14,427 nt of DNA from RGIG4074 sp964615285 (GCA_964615285.1 CAZTND010000036.1:1-14427), one strand, 5' to 3'. Counted from the stretch's first letter, positions 1 to 6,599 are shown. Notes: generated from the letters alone by a model not told the origin. Made by a program: numbers and translations.

Positions 1-523
1 TGTTGATACAAACAGTCAGGAGATAGTAGATTGGGCAAAGGGAAAAAATATCAATATCATTGAAAGAAAACCTGAATTAGCAACAAATACAGCAAACGGA
101 AATGACCTATTGCTTCATCAATTTGAATTATTTCCTGATTATGATTTTTATTTTCAATTATTCGTGACAGCTCCTTTCTTGCAATCAAGCACCATAAGGA
201 AGTGCTTTGAAATATTGACACAAAGCAAAGAATTTGACTCATGTTTTACGACTATAGCTCATCATGGTTTTTTTTGGCTAAATCGAAACCCGATAAATTA
301 TCGACCGGGTATTCTTCCGAGAAGTCAGGATCTTATGCCCGTTATGGAGGAGACCACGGGACTCTATGGTATATCCAAAGACGCATTGAAAAAATATCAT
401 TGCAGAATCGGTGGAAAACCGTATATCCACGAAGTCAATAAATATGAAGCAGTGGATATTAATACGGAAGAAGATTTAAAAATAGCCGAAGCTATAGGTA
501 AAATTATATATCATTTAGATTGA
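1..523 (+). CDS. Acylneuraminate-type cytidylyltransferase, 5'-truncated
   Basis: The reading frame is open from base 2 to the TGA at 521-523, about 173 codons, and its start lies left of the window. Family members activate a nonulosonic or related sugar with CTP, giving a CMP-sugar for surface glycans. Visible hallmarks are the segment ERKPELATNTANGND (bases 62-106), then FQLFVTAPFL, and the C-terminal block around ETTGLYGISKDAL and HEVNKYEAVDINTEEDLKIAE, which resembles the end of NeuA-like proteins. The N-terminal nucleotide-binding signature is missing because of the truncation. The gene is AT-rich, unlike everything right of about position 800, and it converges on ddl. The exact sugar substrate cannot be told from this part. 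Family assignment is fairly secure; specificity is open. Confidence 0.75.
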   Translation, partial: VDTNSQEIVDWAKGKNINIIERKPELATNTANGNDLLLHQFELFPDYDFYFQLFVTAPFLQSSTIRKCFEILTQSKEFDSCFTTIAHHGFFWLNRNPINYRPGILPRSQDLMPVMEETTGLYGISKDALKKYHCRIGGKPYIHEVNKYEAVDINTEEDLKIAEAIGKIIYHLD

Positions 524-620
524 GATCATTCATAATAAATAATGAATATATAGTTACAACGGAAATCAAAGCATATTTTCAGTTGATAACAACACATGCC
601 ATTAACATACCAGTAAAACA

Positions 621-655
621 AAAAGAGCGGACATGCAATGAGCGCCCGCTCTTTT
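621..655 (+). terminator. Rho-independent terminator after the cytidylyltransferase gene
   Basis: Perfect 10-bp inverted repeat AAAAGAGCGG (621-630) and CCGCTCTTTT (646-655) with a 15-nt loop. It sits about 100 bp after the stop codon, and the U-tract forms part of the stem. The A/T arms also allow it to work on the minus strand. Confidence 0.7.
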
Positions 656-811
656 CTGTCATCATAAAAAAGCTTTCATTTTATTTGATTGAACTGCAGT
701 TACTGCGATTTTTATAACGGCGATTCTTCAGTTTTTGAAGAAATATACTAAAGGAAGTTATAAATTATCCAGATAAAGCGAGTATTTTTAAAAAGTTTCG
801 TTCCCCGTTCC
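656..811. other. AT-rich convergent intergenic stretch
   Basis: No gene is supported here. It holds one small hairpin, TTCTTCA (724-730) and TGAAGAA (736-742) with a 5-nt loop. Base composition changes sharply near 795-810, from AT-rich on the left to GC-rich on the right. Confidence 0.5.
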
Positions 812-838
812 GCCGCCCGCCGTCAGAGCGCGGGCGGC
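812..838 (-). terminator. GC-rich hairpin at the end of ddl, possible terminator
   Basis: GCCGCCCGC (812-820) and GCGGGCGGC (830-838) form a 9-bp stem with a 9-nt loop that contains the ddl stop codon. Read on the minus strand, the first T-run (TTTTT, around 791-795) follows only about 17 nt after the stem, so it is not a classical intrinsic terminator. It could still stabilise the 3' end or terminate weakly. Confidence 0.35.
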
Positions 839-1980
839 GTCTTTGCCCCCGCCGCGGGCAATTCGGACAAAATGCCCGTCAAAGCAAAGGGCTTTTTCCT
901 CTGCGCGGCGGCCATCGCCTCCTCGATGAGCGCGGAAAACAGCCTGCCGGCGGCAGAAAACCGTTCGGTAAAGAGATAATAGGCCAAAGATCCCGGCACG
1001 GTGTTCATCTCCGAAAAGTAGACCTCTCCGCCGCTGACGAGATAATCCGCCCGCACCATGCCCGAAAAATGCAGCTCTTTATAGAGCCTCTTCGTGTACG
1101 ATTTTATTTTTTCCGCCGTTGCCGCGGGCAGGTCTGCGGGGAACCCGCTGCGGCGGGTCTTTCCGCCCGAAAGATATTTCTCCCGAAAGGAGAGGATCTC
1201 CTCTTTGGAGAGCGGCTCTTCGCACTCGGAGACAAAAATTTCGCCGCCGGCGGCATACGCCGCGCAATTGATGTCCCGCTTGTCAGGCAGGTACTCCTCG
1301 ACGACGAGCCTTTCGTCGAAGGCAAAAGCGAGCGTTGCGGCGGCGATGAGTTCCTCCCTGTCCCTTGCCACCCCCACGCCGATGCTGGAGCCGAGCCGCG
1401 CGGGCTTGACGATGACGGGAAAACCCATCTCTTCCGCCACGCGCGCCGCCTCCCCCTCGGCATCTGCGGCAAACGCCCCCTCTTCCAACGCGGTATAGCG
1501 CACAAACGGAATACCCATGCCCGCAATGAGCGACTTGGAGAGCAGTTTATCCATGAACACCGCCGACAGAGCGACGTCGGGCGAGGCGAGGGGAATGTCA
1601 TACACGCGCATGAGCGCGGCGACGCCGCCCCCTTCCCCCCAGCCGCCGTGGCAGCAATTGAAGGCGCAATCCACCTGCGCAATGGGTTTGAGCCGCTTGC
1701 CGAACCGGCAGACGGTGTTGCGGACGAACAAAATTTTCGTAAATCCGTCCCGGTTTTCCGCGGCAAAGCTCTCTATGCCGAACATATCGGGCGAAGTATA
1801 AAAATCCCCTTCCATGTCTATGTATACGGGCAGAAGGTCATACTCCCGCCGTTTTAAGATATTGAGCACGAACACGCCCGTCAGAACGGATATTTCATGC
1901 TCGAAAGACGGGCCCCCGAAGAGCACCGCCACGGTCTTGCGATTCCCGCCCTTTTTATTTTTCTCTTTTCGGATCGCCAT
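823..1980 (-). CDS. ddl: D-alanine--D-alanine ligase
   Basis: ATP-grasp ligase of 385 residues that joins two D-alanines in the cytoplasm for peptidoglycan. Motifs in order: LFGGPSFEHEIS (residues 20-31, first substrate-site Glu), HGGWGEGGG (111-119), SAVFMDK (139-145), GFPVIVKPARLGSSIGVG (ATP-grasp lysine and Ser loop), VVEEYLPDKRDINCAAY, then RADYLVSGGEVYFSEMNTVPGS with the metal- and substrate-binding Asp, Glu and Asn. The length fits the longer DdlA-like class. The start at 1980 is chosen because GGAGG lies at 1991-1995 on the minus strand; the open frame runs further only because of the N gap. The normally conserved HGxxGEDG motif reads GEGG here: the Glu is kept and the Asp lost. murF lies upstream across the assembly gap and would use its product. 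Family confidence is high. Confidence 0.93.
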   Translation of the reverse strand: MAIRKEKNKKGGNRKTVAVLFGGPSFEHEISVLTGVFVLNILKRREYDLLPVYIDMEGDFYTSPDMFGIESFAAENRDGFTKILFVRNTVCRFGKRLKPIAQVDCAFNCCHGGWGEGGGVAALMRVYDIPLASPDVALSAVFMDKLLSKSLIAGMGIPFVRYTALEEGAFAADAEGEAARVAEEMGFPVIVKPARLGSSIGVGVARDREELIAAATLAFAFDERLVVEEYLPDKRDINCAAYAAGGEIFVSECEEPLSKEEILSFREKYLSGGKTRRSGFPADLPAATAEKIKSYTKRLYKELHFSGMVRADYLVSGGEVYFSEMNTVPGSLAYYLFTERFSAAGRLFSALIEEAMAAAQRKKPFALTGILSELPAAGAKTPPAL

Positions 1981-2006
1981 GAAAAAAACACCTCCGCAGG
2001 AACAAA

Positions 2007-2106
2007 NNNNNNNNNNNNNNNNNNNNNNNNNNNNNNNNNNNNNNNNNNNNNNNNNNNNNNNNNNNNNNNNNNNNNNNNNNNNNNNNNNNNNNNNNNNNNN
2101 NNNNNN
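2007..2106. other. Assembly gap (100 N)
   Basis: Exactly 100 N, the usual placeholder for a gap of unknown size. It begins just upstream of the ddl ribosome binding site and ends inside a hairpin-rich repeat. True distance, content and even adjacency of murF and ddl are therefore not proven. Confidence 0.98.
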
Positions 2107-2245
2107 GGAAACCCATGTTATCGCCTTCGGCGACGGACGCGGAGCGATGCTTCGCTTATTATAATAAAGATATGTATTTTGAAGGGCTCTGCCCTTCCCC
2201 CGCCAAAGGGGGAGCACCCCTTTGGAATCCCATATCATCACCCCG
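2107..2245. repeat. Partial copy of the 3-nt-loop hairpin repeat
   Basis: This stretch contains a chain of small hairpins: TCGCC-TTC-GGCGA (2121-2133), GCGGAGC-GAT-GCTTCGC (2139-2155, one G-T pair), GAAGGGC-TCT-GCCCTTC (2181-2197) and a 9-bp stem CCAAAGGGG/CCCCTTTGG (2203-2225). The same elements in the same order, including the linker GGAATCCCA, occur at about 4901-5028. The left end is lost in the gap. The element ends just before the murF stop codon and lies downstream of murF on the minus strand. Confidence 0.8.
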
Positions 2246-2252
2246 CAGGCGA

Positions 2253-3875
2253 TCAGCCGTAAATGTCGGGCAGATCGTTCAAAAACAGTACGGTGCCGCC
2301 CGCGCCGATAAGTTCGGGCAGCGCCGCCTGCGCCGCCTGCAAAGTGGGATAGACATGCACGTTCTCCTCGTCGCCGCCGCCCGAAAGATACCCGCTCTTC
2401 ACCGCGCCGACCAGTGTGTCGCCCACCAACACCACTTCGTCCAGCCCGACGAGGGTCTTGCCGAACGATTCGTTTTCTTCCGTTTGCAGAATGCCCAGCT
2501 CCACCAGCCCGGGCGTGACGATGATCTTTCGCCCCGAAAAACTCTTCAGGACCTCCACCGCGTCCGCCGCACCCACGGGGTTGGCGTTATAACTGTCGTC
2601 GAGGACGGTGACAGCGCCGTTTTTGATGACTTGCAGGCGGTGGGGCACATAGTCGAGATCCCTGCACGCCGCCGCGATCTGTTCACCGCTCACGCCAAGG
2701 CGCAGGGCGAGCGCCGCCGCCAGAGCGATGTTCTTTGCCGTGTGCCTGCCCAGAAGTTTGGTTTCGATGTGCACCTCTTCCCCGTTCAAAGCCAATGTGA
2801 AAGAAGTGCCGTTTTCGCCCGATGCGACGTCTTTGACGGCGGTTTCGTCCACGCGGACGATCTCCCTGCCGCAGGCGTTTTCCGCCGCCTTTTCGGTGTT
2901 CCCGTCCATGCCGACGACGACAAAGCCGTCCGCCGCCGTGCCCGCGAAAATCTCGCTCTTGGCGGCGATGACGTTTGCAAGGCTGCCGAATGTTTCGATA
3001 TGCTGCGCGCAGATGCCCGTTAAAATCGAGTACCGCGGGTGCACGAGCTCGCAAAGTTCGGCAATGTCCCCCTCATTCCGCGCCCCCATCTCGGCGATGA
3101 ACACTTCGCAGGGCTCGCCCCGGTATTCGTTGACGCACCGCGCCACGCCCATGGGCGTGTTGTAAGAGGCGGGCGTTGCGAGGACGGAATATTTTTCCCG
3201 CAGCATCGCCGCCAGGATGTGTTTCACCGAGGTCTTGGCAAAACTGCCCGTAATGCCGATGCAGAGCATGCCGCTGCCTTCCAATTTCTCCTTCGCCCGC
3301 GCGATGTATTTTTTATTGCGTGCGCGCTCGAAAGGGCCTGTGATGAGATTGGCAAGACAGACCAAGGCGGGCAGGGCGAACGGGATGACGGAGAGCGGCA
3401 CATACCGCCACACACCGAAGAGTTCGCTCTCTGCATAGTACGCGATGACGTTGAGCACGGCGACGAGGAGATAGCACGCGACGGCGAGCACGAAGAAATA
3501 GACGACGGCCAGCCGCTTGAACCGCGGCGTGCGATCGGAAGGCACTTTGAGCGCATATTTTCTGTCCACGACCGCAAACAGAACGCAGAAAAAGAGGAAA
3601 GGAATGCCCGTGATGCGGAACGCCCATTCTTCGCCGAGGAAAGAAAAGCAGACGCCCAAAAGCCCGCTGACCAAAAACAGCATGAGGGCAAGCAGGCAGT
3701 ACTGCTGCAAGAGCATGTTCTCCCTGCGGGCGTACCAGGCGAGCATTTTTTTGTTCTTATACCCGCTCTGCTGCAAGATCGCCAGCGGTTTATACGAGCA
3801 GATCGCAAAGAGAAACGCCAGCACGATCGCCGTCCCCGCATATTCCAAGATATAGGGAAGATCCAAAGGTCCCAT
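2253..3875 (-). CDS. murF: Membrane-anchored MurF-type Mur ligase
   Basis: 540 residues. MurF adds D-Ala-D-Ala to UDP-MurNAc-tripeptide using ATP. Residues 1-180 contain about five hydrophobic segments (roughly 12-28, 59-80, 86-103, 122-147, 155-180) in place of the usual soluble UDP-MurNAc-binding domain. The Mur ligase central domain follows: P-loop GITGSFAKTS (207-216), SYNTPMGVA, FIAEMGARNEGDIAELCEL, the TGICAQHIETFGS segment and AAKSEIF. The C-terminal domain includes HRLQVIKNGAVTVLDDSYNANPVGA, the MurF DDSYNANP signature. The P-loop has Ala where Gly normally precedes Lys. The ATG at 3873-3875 is preceded by GAGGAGG (3889-3895), with a rather long 13-nt spacing. Context with ddl supports a MurF role. 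The fusion leaves open whether it is the housekeeping enzyme or a specialised membrane-bound homologue. Confidence 0.85.
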   Translation of the reverse strand: MGPLDLPYILEYAGTAIVLAFLFAICSYKPLAILQQSGYKNKKMLAWYARRENMLLQQYCLLALMLFLVSGLLGVCFSFLGEEWAFRITGIPFLFFCVLFAVVDRKYALKVPSDRTPRFKRLAVVYFFVLAVACYLLVAVLNVIAYYAESELFGVWRYVPLSVIPFALPALVCLANLITGPFERARNKKYIARAKEKLEGSGMLCIGITGSFAKTSVKHILAAMLREKYSVLATPASYNTPMGVARCVNEYRGEPCEVFIAEMGARNEGDIAELCELVHPRYSILTGICAQHIETFGSLANVIAAKSEIFAGTAADGFVVVGMDGNTEKAAENACGREIVRVDETAVKDVASGENGTSFTLALNGEEVHIETKLLGRHTAKNIALAAALALRLGVSGEQIAAACRDLDYVPHRLQVIKNGAVTVLDDSYNANPVGAADAVEVLKSFSGRKIIVTPGLVELGILQTEENESFGKTLVGLDEVVLVGDTLVGAVKSGYLSGGGDEENVHVYPTLQAAQAALPELIGAGGTVLFLNDLPDIYG

Positions 3876-3906
3876 GTCCGATTAAAAACCTCCTCAGCCG
3901 GTAAAA

Positions 3907-3912
3907 ATTATA
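3907..3912 (-). promoter_or_regulatory. Candidate -10 element for murF
   Basis: TATAAT on the minus strand at 3912-3907 would start transcription near 3900, giving a short leader that carries the GAGGAGG site. No good -35 is visible at 16-18 nt, so this is tentative. Confidence 0.4.
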
Positions 3913-3917
3913 TTCGT

Positions 3918-3950
3918 AAAAAACAACCCTTTTCAGGGGCATGCCCCGTT
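3918..3950 (-). terminator. GGGGCATGCCCC repeat with U-tract, possible terminator
   Basis: On the minus strand GGGGCATGCCCC (3949-3938) is followed by CCCT-GAAA-AGGG, a short stem with a GNRA loop, and then TTGTTTTTT. It lies after the hydrolase gene and could end its transcript. A related sequence, GGGGCATGCCC followed by TTAAAAACGGGG, occurs on the plus strand at 13884-13903, so this is also a dispersed repeat. Confidence 0.4.
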
Positions 3951-3985
3951 CCGTTTGCCCGTTCTTGCCCGAAGCGGCACATGGC

Positions 3986-4651
3986 TCAAAGCCCCAAAAA
4001 CGCCTCGGCGAGGACGTTGAACGCCGCCATATCGTCGAGAAAGGCGAAGTGCCCGCAGCCGGGCAGGATCTCCAGGCGGCTGCCTTGTATCGCCTCGCGG
4101 TAGATCTCTCCCGCGGCGGGCGGCGTGGTCTTATCGTTTGCGCCGTACACGAGCAGAACGGGATTTTTGATCGCCGCCGCGGCGGCGCGCAGATCCTCGT
4201 TGACGATCTTTTTATAGCTCTCGCGCATGACGGGCGAAAGCGCGCGGTATTCCGCCGAACCGAAATGCCGTTCGGCAAAAGCGGGAAAAAACTTTCTGAC
4301 CAGGCGATATGCCTTTACCTTGGCATGATAGCCCGGCGTCCGCCGCGGCACGATGCCCGCCGCGCCCGTCAGCACCATGCGGTCGAAAAAGTTTTCATCC
4401 GCCGCCGCGATCTTGACCGCCACGCGCGCGCCGAAGGAATGCGCCACGACGTGCGGCCGCGACAGGCCGAGCGAACGGACGATTTCCCGCGTTTCCGCGG
4501 CATAGTCGTCCACCGCCCAGGGCGAAACAAGGGGCGGCGCGTCACCGAAGCCCGTGAAGTCGAACGCGGTGACGCGGCAGAAACGGGAAAAATAATTTAT
4601 CTGCGGTAAAAAACACTCCTTGCGCGCGCCGTACCCGTGCAAAAACAACAC
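3986..4651 (-). CDS. Alpha/beta hydrolase, start uncertain
   Basis: About 221 residues from GTG 4651. Shows the alpha/beta hydrolase fold plan: LFLHGYG (oxyanion region), FDFTGFGD, nucleophile elbow AHSFGA with Ser72, acid loop YGANDKTTPP, and catalytic His in GCGHFAFLDD. The substrate is unknown; the sequence resembles the MhpC/BioH-like general hydrolases. The frame stays open upstream to a TAG at 4703-4705, and the codons in between read as the expected first beta-strand (GKDVLFLHG). They contain no ATG, GTG or TTG. The only good ribosome binding site, GGGGGGGAGA at 4694-4703, lies just before an ACG codon at 4688-4690. The true start is therefore either non-canonical or hidden by an indel in the 7-C run at 4697-4703. 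Transcribed toward murF; the hairpin array separates it from rimI. Confidence 0.8.
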   Translation of the reverse strand: MLFLHGYGARKECFLPQINYFSRFCRVTAFDFTGFGDAPPLVSPWAVDDYAAETREIVRSLGLSRPHVVAHSFGARVAVKIAAADENFFDRMVLTGAAGIVPRRTPGYHAKVKAYRLVRKFFPAFAERHFGSAEYRALSPVMRESYKKIVNEDLRAAAAAIKNPVLLVYGANDKTTPPAAGEIYREAIQGSRLEILPGCGHFAFLDDMAAFNVLAEAFLGL

Positions 4652-4738
4652 GTCCTTGCCCGCGCCGCGCTGTAAAACGCGCTTTTCCGTCTTTCTCCCC
4701 CCCTATCTTGTTTTTATCCGCTCTTTCCCCTTCCGAAC

Positions 4739-5030
4739 GTAGGGCAACGCCGTGCGCTCATCTTTTGCACCCCTGTAAGCAAGCCGACAGGCTTGCGCAA
4801 CGCGGGATTTTCAAGGGAGCGTTCCCCCCTTGAACGGGGTTTACAAGGGGCAGAGCCCCTTGGTTAGGAACTCTCTAAGCAAGGCTTTGCCTTGCGGTTT
4901 TATCGCCCGCGGCGATATAGCGCGGAACGCTGTTCCGCTTATAAAAGGCTACTTATTCGAAGGGCGCCGCCCTTCACCCGCCAAAGGGACATTGTCCCTT
5001 TGGAATCCCACATTATCGCCTGCGGCGACA
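4739..5030. repeat. Array of short hairpins with 3-nt loops
   Basis: Consecutive perfect stem-loops: GCAAGCC/GGCTTGC (4779-4796, 4-nt loop), CAAGGGGC-AGA-GCCCCTTG (4844-4862), GCAAGGC-TTT-GCCTTGC (4879-4895), TATCGCC-CGC-GGCGATA (4901-4917), GCGGAAC-GCT-GTTCCGC (4922-4938), GAAGGGC-GCC-GCCCTTC (4959-4975), a 10-bp stem with loop ATT (4981-5003) and TCGCC-TGC-GGCGA (5016-5028). Imperfect ones lie at 4811-4833 and around 4739-4756. Stems differ in sequence but nearly all loops are exactly 3 nt. The second half is shared with 2107-2245. No coding signal is seen; the open frames across it are by-products of the repeats. It lies between rimI and the hydrolase gene. Confidence 0.85.
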
Positions 5031-5042
5031 AGCACGGCGCGA

Positions 5043-5489
5043 TCAGAGTTTTTTGACCATGACCAGCGCGTCCTCGCCGTCGGGATAATACCGCCGGCGC
5101 AGAGAGATCGCGCGAAAGCTTTCGCTTTCATACAGTTCCCGCGCGGCGGCGTTGGAGGGACGCACCTCCAAAAACAACTCCTTCATGCCACGGCGGCGCG
5201 CGCCGTTGATCAGCCGCCTTAAGATCGTCCTGCCGATGCCGCGGCCGCGATACGCCGGCGCAACGGCAATGTTCATGAGATCGGCGGAATCCACCGCGCA
5301 CTGCACGCAGCCGTAGGCGATCAGGGAACCTTCCCCGCCCCCCTCCTTTTCGCACAGTTCGCCGAAAAATCCGGGCTGGACGAAAGAGGCGGCGAACATC
5401 TGATAACTCCAGCTCTCACCCGCAAAGCATTCCTCTTCCAATGCGGCGACGGCGAGAATGTCCTGATAGTGCCAGCCACGATAGATCAT
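5043..5489 (-). CDS. rimI: RimI-type N-terminal alanine acetyltransferase
   Basis: 148-residue GNAT-fold acetyltransferase; RimI acetylates the N-terminal alanine of ribosomal protein S18 in E. coli. The acetyl-CoA-binding signature appears as NIAVAPAYRGRGIGRTIL, with the pyrophosphate loop RGRGIG. It is followed by LEVRPSNAAARELYE and FRAISLRRRYYPDGEDALVM, the conserved RimI C-terminal pattern. The ATG at 5487-5489 overlaps the tsaB stop as ATGA, and GGAGGAG lies a few bases upstream, so translation is probably coupled. Its place after tsaE-tsaB is the standard arrangement in Bacillota. The hairpin array begins shortly after the stop. Length is normal for the family. Confidence 0.92.
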   Translation of the reverse strand: MIYRGWHYQDILAVAALEEECFAGESWSYQMFAASFVQPGFFGELCEKEGGGEGSLIAYGCVQCAVDSADLMNIAVAPAYRGRGIGRTILRRLINGARRRGMKELFLEVRPSNAAARELYESESFRAISLRRRYYPDGEDALVMVKKL

Positions 5490-6118
5490 TTATGATTCTC
5501 CTCCGCCTGACTGCGCCTTACATACACCGCCTGCAACGATTCGGACGGGACAAAATTCTTTTCGTCCGCACTCTTCCCTTCGACCGCCGCCAACAGTCCC
5601 GCCGCCATATCGGCCCGCAGGCTCCCTTCAAAGGGCAGCGCGTCATAGCCCGCGACGGTATACCCCTCCGCCTTCGCCAACGCGGCGGCTTCCTCCCGCG
5701 GCAAATAGGCGGGCGGAAAGATGAGCCGCTTTTCTTCGTCGTAGCCCGCGGCATAGTAATGATCGTGCCCCGCGGAAACGAGCGCCAGGGTCTTTATCCT
5801 ACCCGTAGTATATGCGACGGCGTCGAAAGAGGTGACGGGCAGGGCGGGGCGGGACAGCGCCGTGCAAAAGCCCTTGACCGTGGCGATGCCGATGCGGATG
5901 CCCGTGAACGAGCCCGCCCCGACGACGCAGGCAAAAAAATCGCAGTCGGCAAGCCCCATGCCCGCGTTTTCCAATGTTTTTTCGACGGTCTCCAACAGCA
6001 TGACCGAGTGATTCATGGCACAGTCGGGAAGATGGGAAGTGAACGTCCGCCCCGCTCTGTTGCGCGCAATGACCGTCAGATACCCCGCGGCGGTGTCCGC
6101 CGCCAGAAAACTCTTCAT
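5486..6118 (-). CDS. tsaB: tRNA t6A synthesis protein TsaB
   Basis: 210 residues, ASKHA-fold protein that partners TsaD and TsaE in forming N6-threonylcarbamoyladenosine at position 37 of ANN-decoding tRNAs in the cytoplasm. The N-terminus MKSFLAADTAAG is the first phosphate-like loop. GAGSFTGIRIG (67-77) matches the family signature GPGSFTGLRIG, with Ala in place of Pro. The C-terminus PSESLQAVYVRRSQAEE fits the usual end, in which a YxR motif is followed by an SxAE-like stretch. TsaB is degenerate relative to TsaD and acts as a scaffold rather than a catalyst. It overlaps both neighbours by 4 nt (ATGA), so the three genes form one translationally coupled unit. tsaD is not in this window. 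Confidence 0.93.
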   Translation of the reverse strand: MKSFLAADTAAGYLTVIARNRAGRTFTSHLPDCAMNHSVMLLETVEKTLENAGMGLADCDFFACVVGAGSFTGIRIGIATVKGFCTALSRPALPVTSFDAVAYTTGRIKTLALVSAGHDHYYAAGYDEEKRLIFPPAYLPREEAAALAKAEGYTVAGYDALPFEGSLRADMAAGLLAAVEGKSADEKNFVPSESLQAVYVRRSQAEENHK

Positions 6119-6528
6119 CCGATTTTTATCTCCCTTGTATTTTCTCCCGTTTTTTCAATGCGCACGCGGATGCAGCCCGCGGGCAGCAGGCCGGCGATAT
6201 TTTCCGACCACTCCACGAGGCACACGCCGCCGGCAAAAAAATAATCGGCGAGGCCCATGCCCTCCGCCTGCCCTTCGCTTTGAATGCGGTAACAGTCATA
6301 ATGATAGAGCTTGTACTTTGCGCCGTCATATTCGTTCATATAGGCATATGTGGGCGAAGTAACCTCTTCCGCGACCCCCATGCCCAGCGCCACCCCCTTG
6401 GCGAACACGGTCTTGCCCGCGCCGAGCCCGCCGTCCAACAGCACGACGTCCCCCGCCTTCAACCCCGCGCCGAAGCGGCGCGCCATTTCGATTGTTTCCT
6501 CCGCCGAGGATGATAAAAATACGGTCAT
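6115..6528 (-). CDS. tsaE: tRNA t6A synthesis ATPase TsaE
   Basis: 137 residues, a P-loop ATPase that drives the TsaB-TsaD complex in t6A synthesis. Walker A is GGLGAGKT (33-40); VTSPTYAYMNEY, LYHYDCYRI and CLVEWSENI are the other family blocks. Length is typical. The first ATG (6526-6528) is chosen because the SSSAEETIEMA helix before the P-loop belongs to the family. However, there is no ribosome binding site before it, and a -10 box ends 6 nt upstream, so the mRNA would start at or next to the A of ATG. A second ATG (Met15) has GGAGG 11 nt upstream, inside the coding sequence, and could give a shorter form. The stop overlaps the tsaB start as ATGA. Confidence 0.93.
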   Translation of the reverse strand: MTVFLSSSAEETIEMARRFGAGLKAGDVVLLDGGLGAGKTVFAKGVALGMGVAEEVTSPTYAYMNEYDGAKYKLYHYDCYRIQSEGQAEGMGLADYFFAGGVCLVEWSENIAGLLPAGCIRVRIEKTGENTREIKIG

Positions 6529-6534
6529 AACCGT

Positions 6535-6563
6535 ATTATATACTTTATGACCGCATTTGGCAA
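6535..6563 (-). promoter_or_regulatory. Sigma-A-type promoter for tsaE-tsaB-rimI
   Basis: On the minus strand TTGCCA (6563-6558), a 17-nt spacer and TATAAT (6540-6535). Only 6 nt separate the -10 from the ATG of tsaE, so initiation at the usual 7 nt gives a leaderless transcript. Confidence 0.75.
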
Positions 6564-6599
6564 GTTATTTGCTTGTAATTTTTTACAGTCATTCCCAGC

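Noticed and set aside
520..717. 65-codon plus-strand open frame after the cytidylyltransferase gene
   Set aside because: It runs through the terminator hairpin, has no ribosome binding site and no recognisable features.
2115..4103. Long plus-strand open frames across murF
   Set aside because: Antisense shadows of murF; the minus-strand product has clear Mur ligase motifs.
4739..5030. CRISPR array
   Set aside because: There is no constant repeat and no unique spacers of regular length; the elements are distinct palindromes.
4830..5222. 130-codon plus-strand open frame whose peptide resembles that of 2115-2245
   Set aside because: The similarity comes from the shared hairpin repeat, and the rest is antisense to rimI; no coding evidence.
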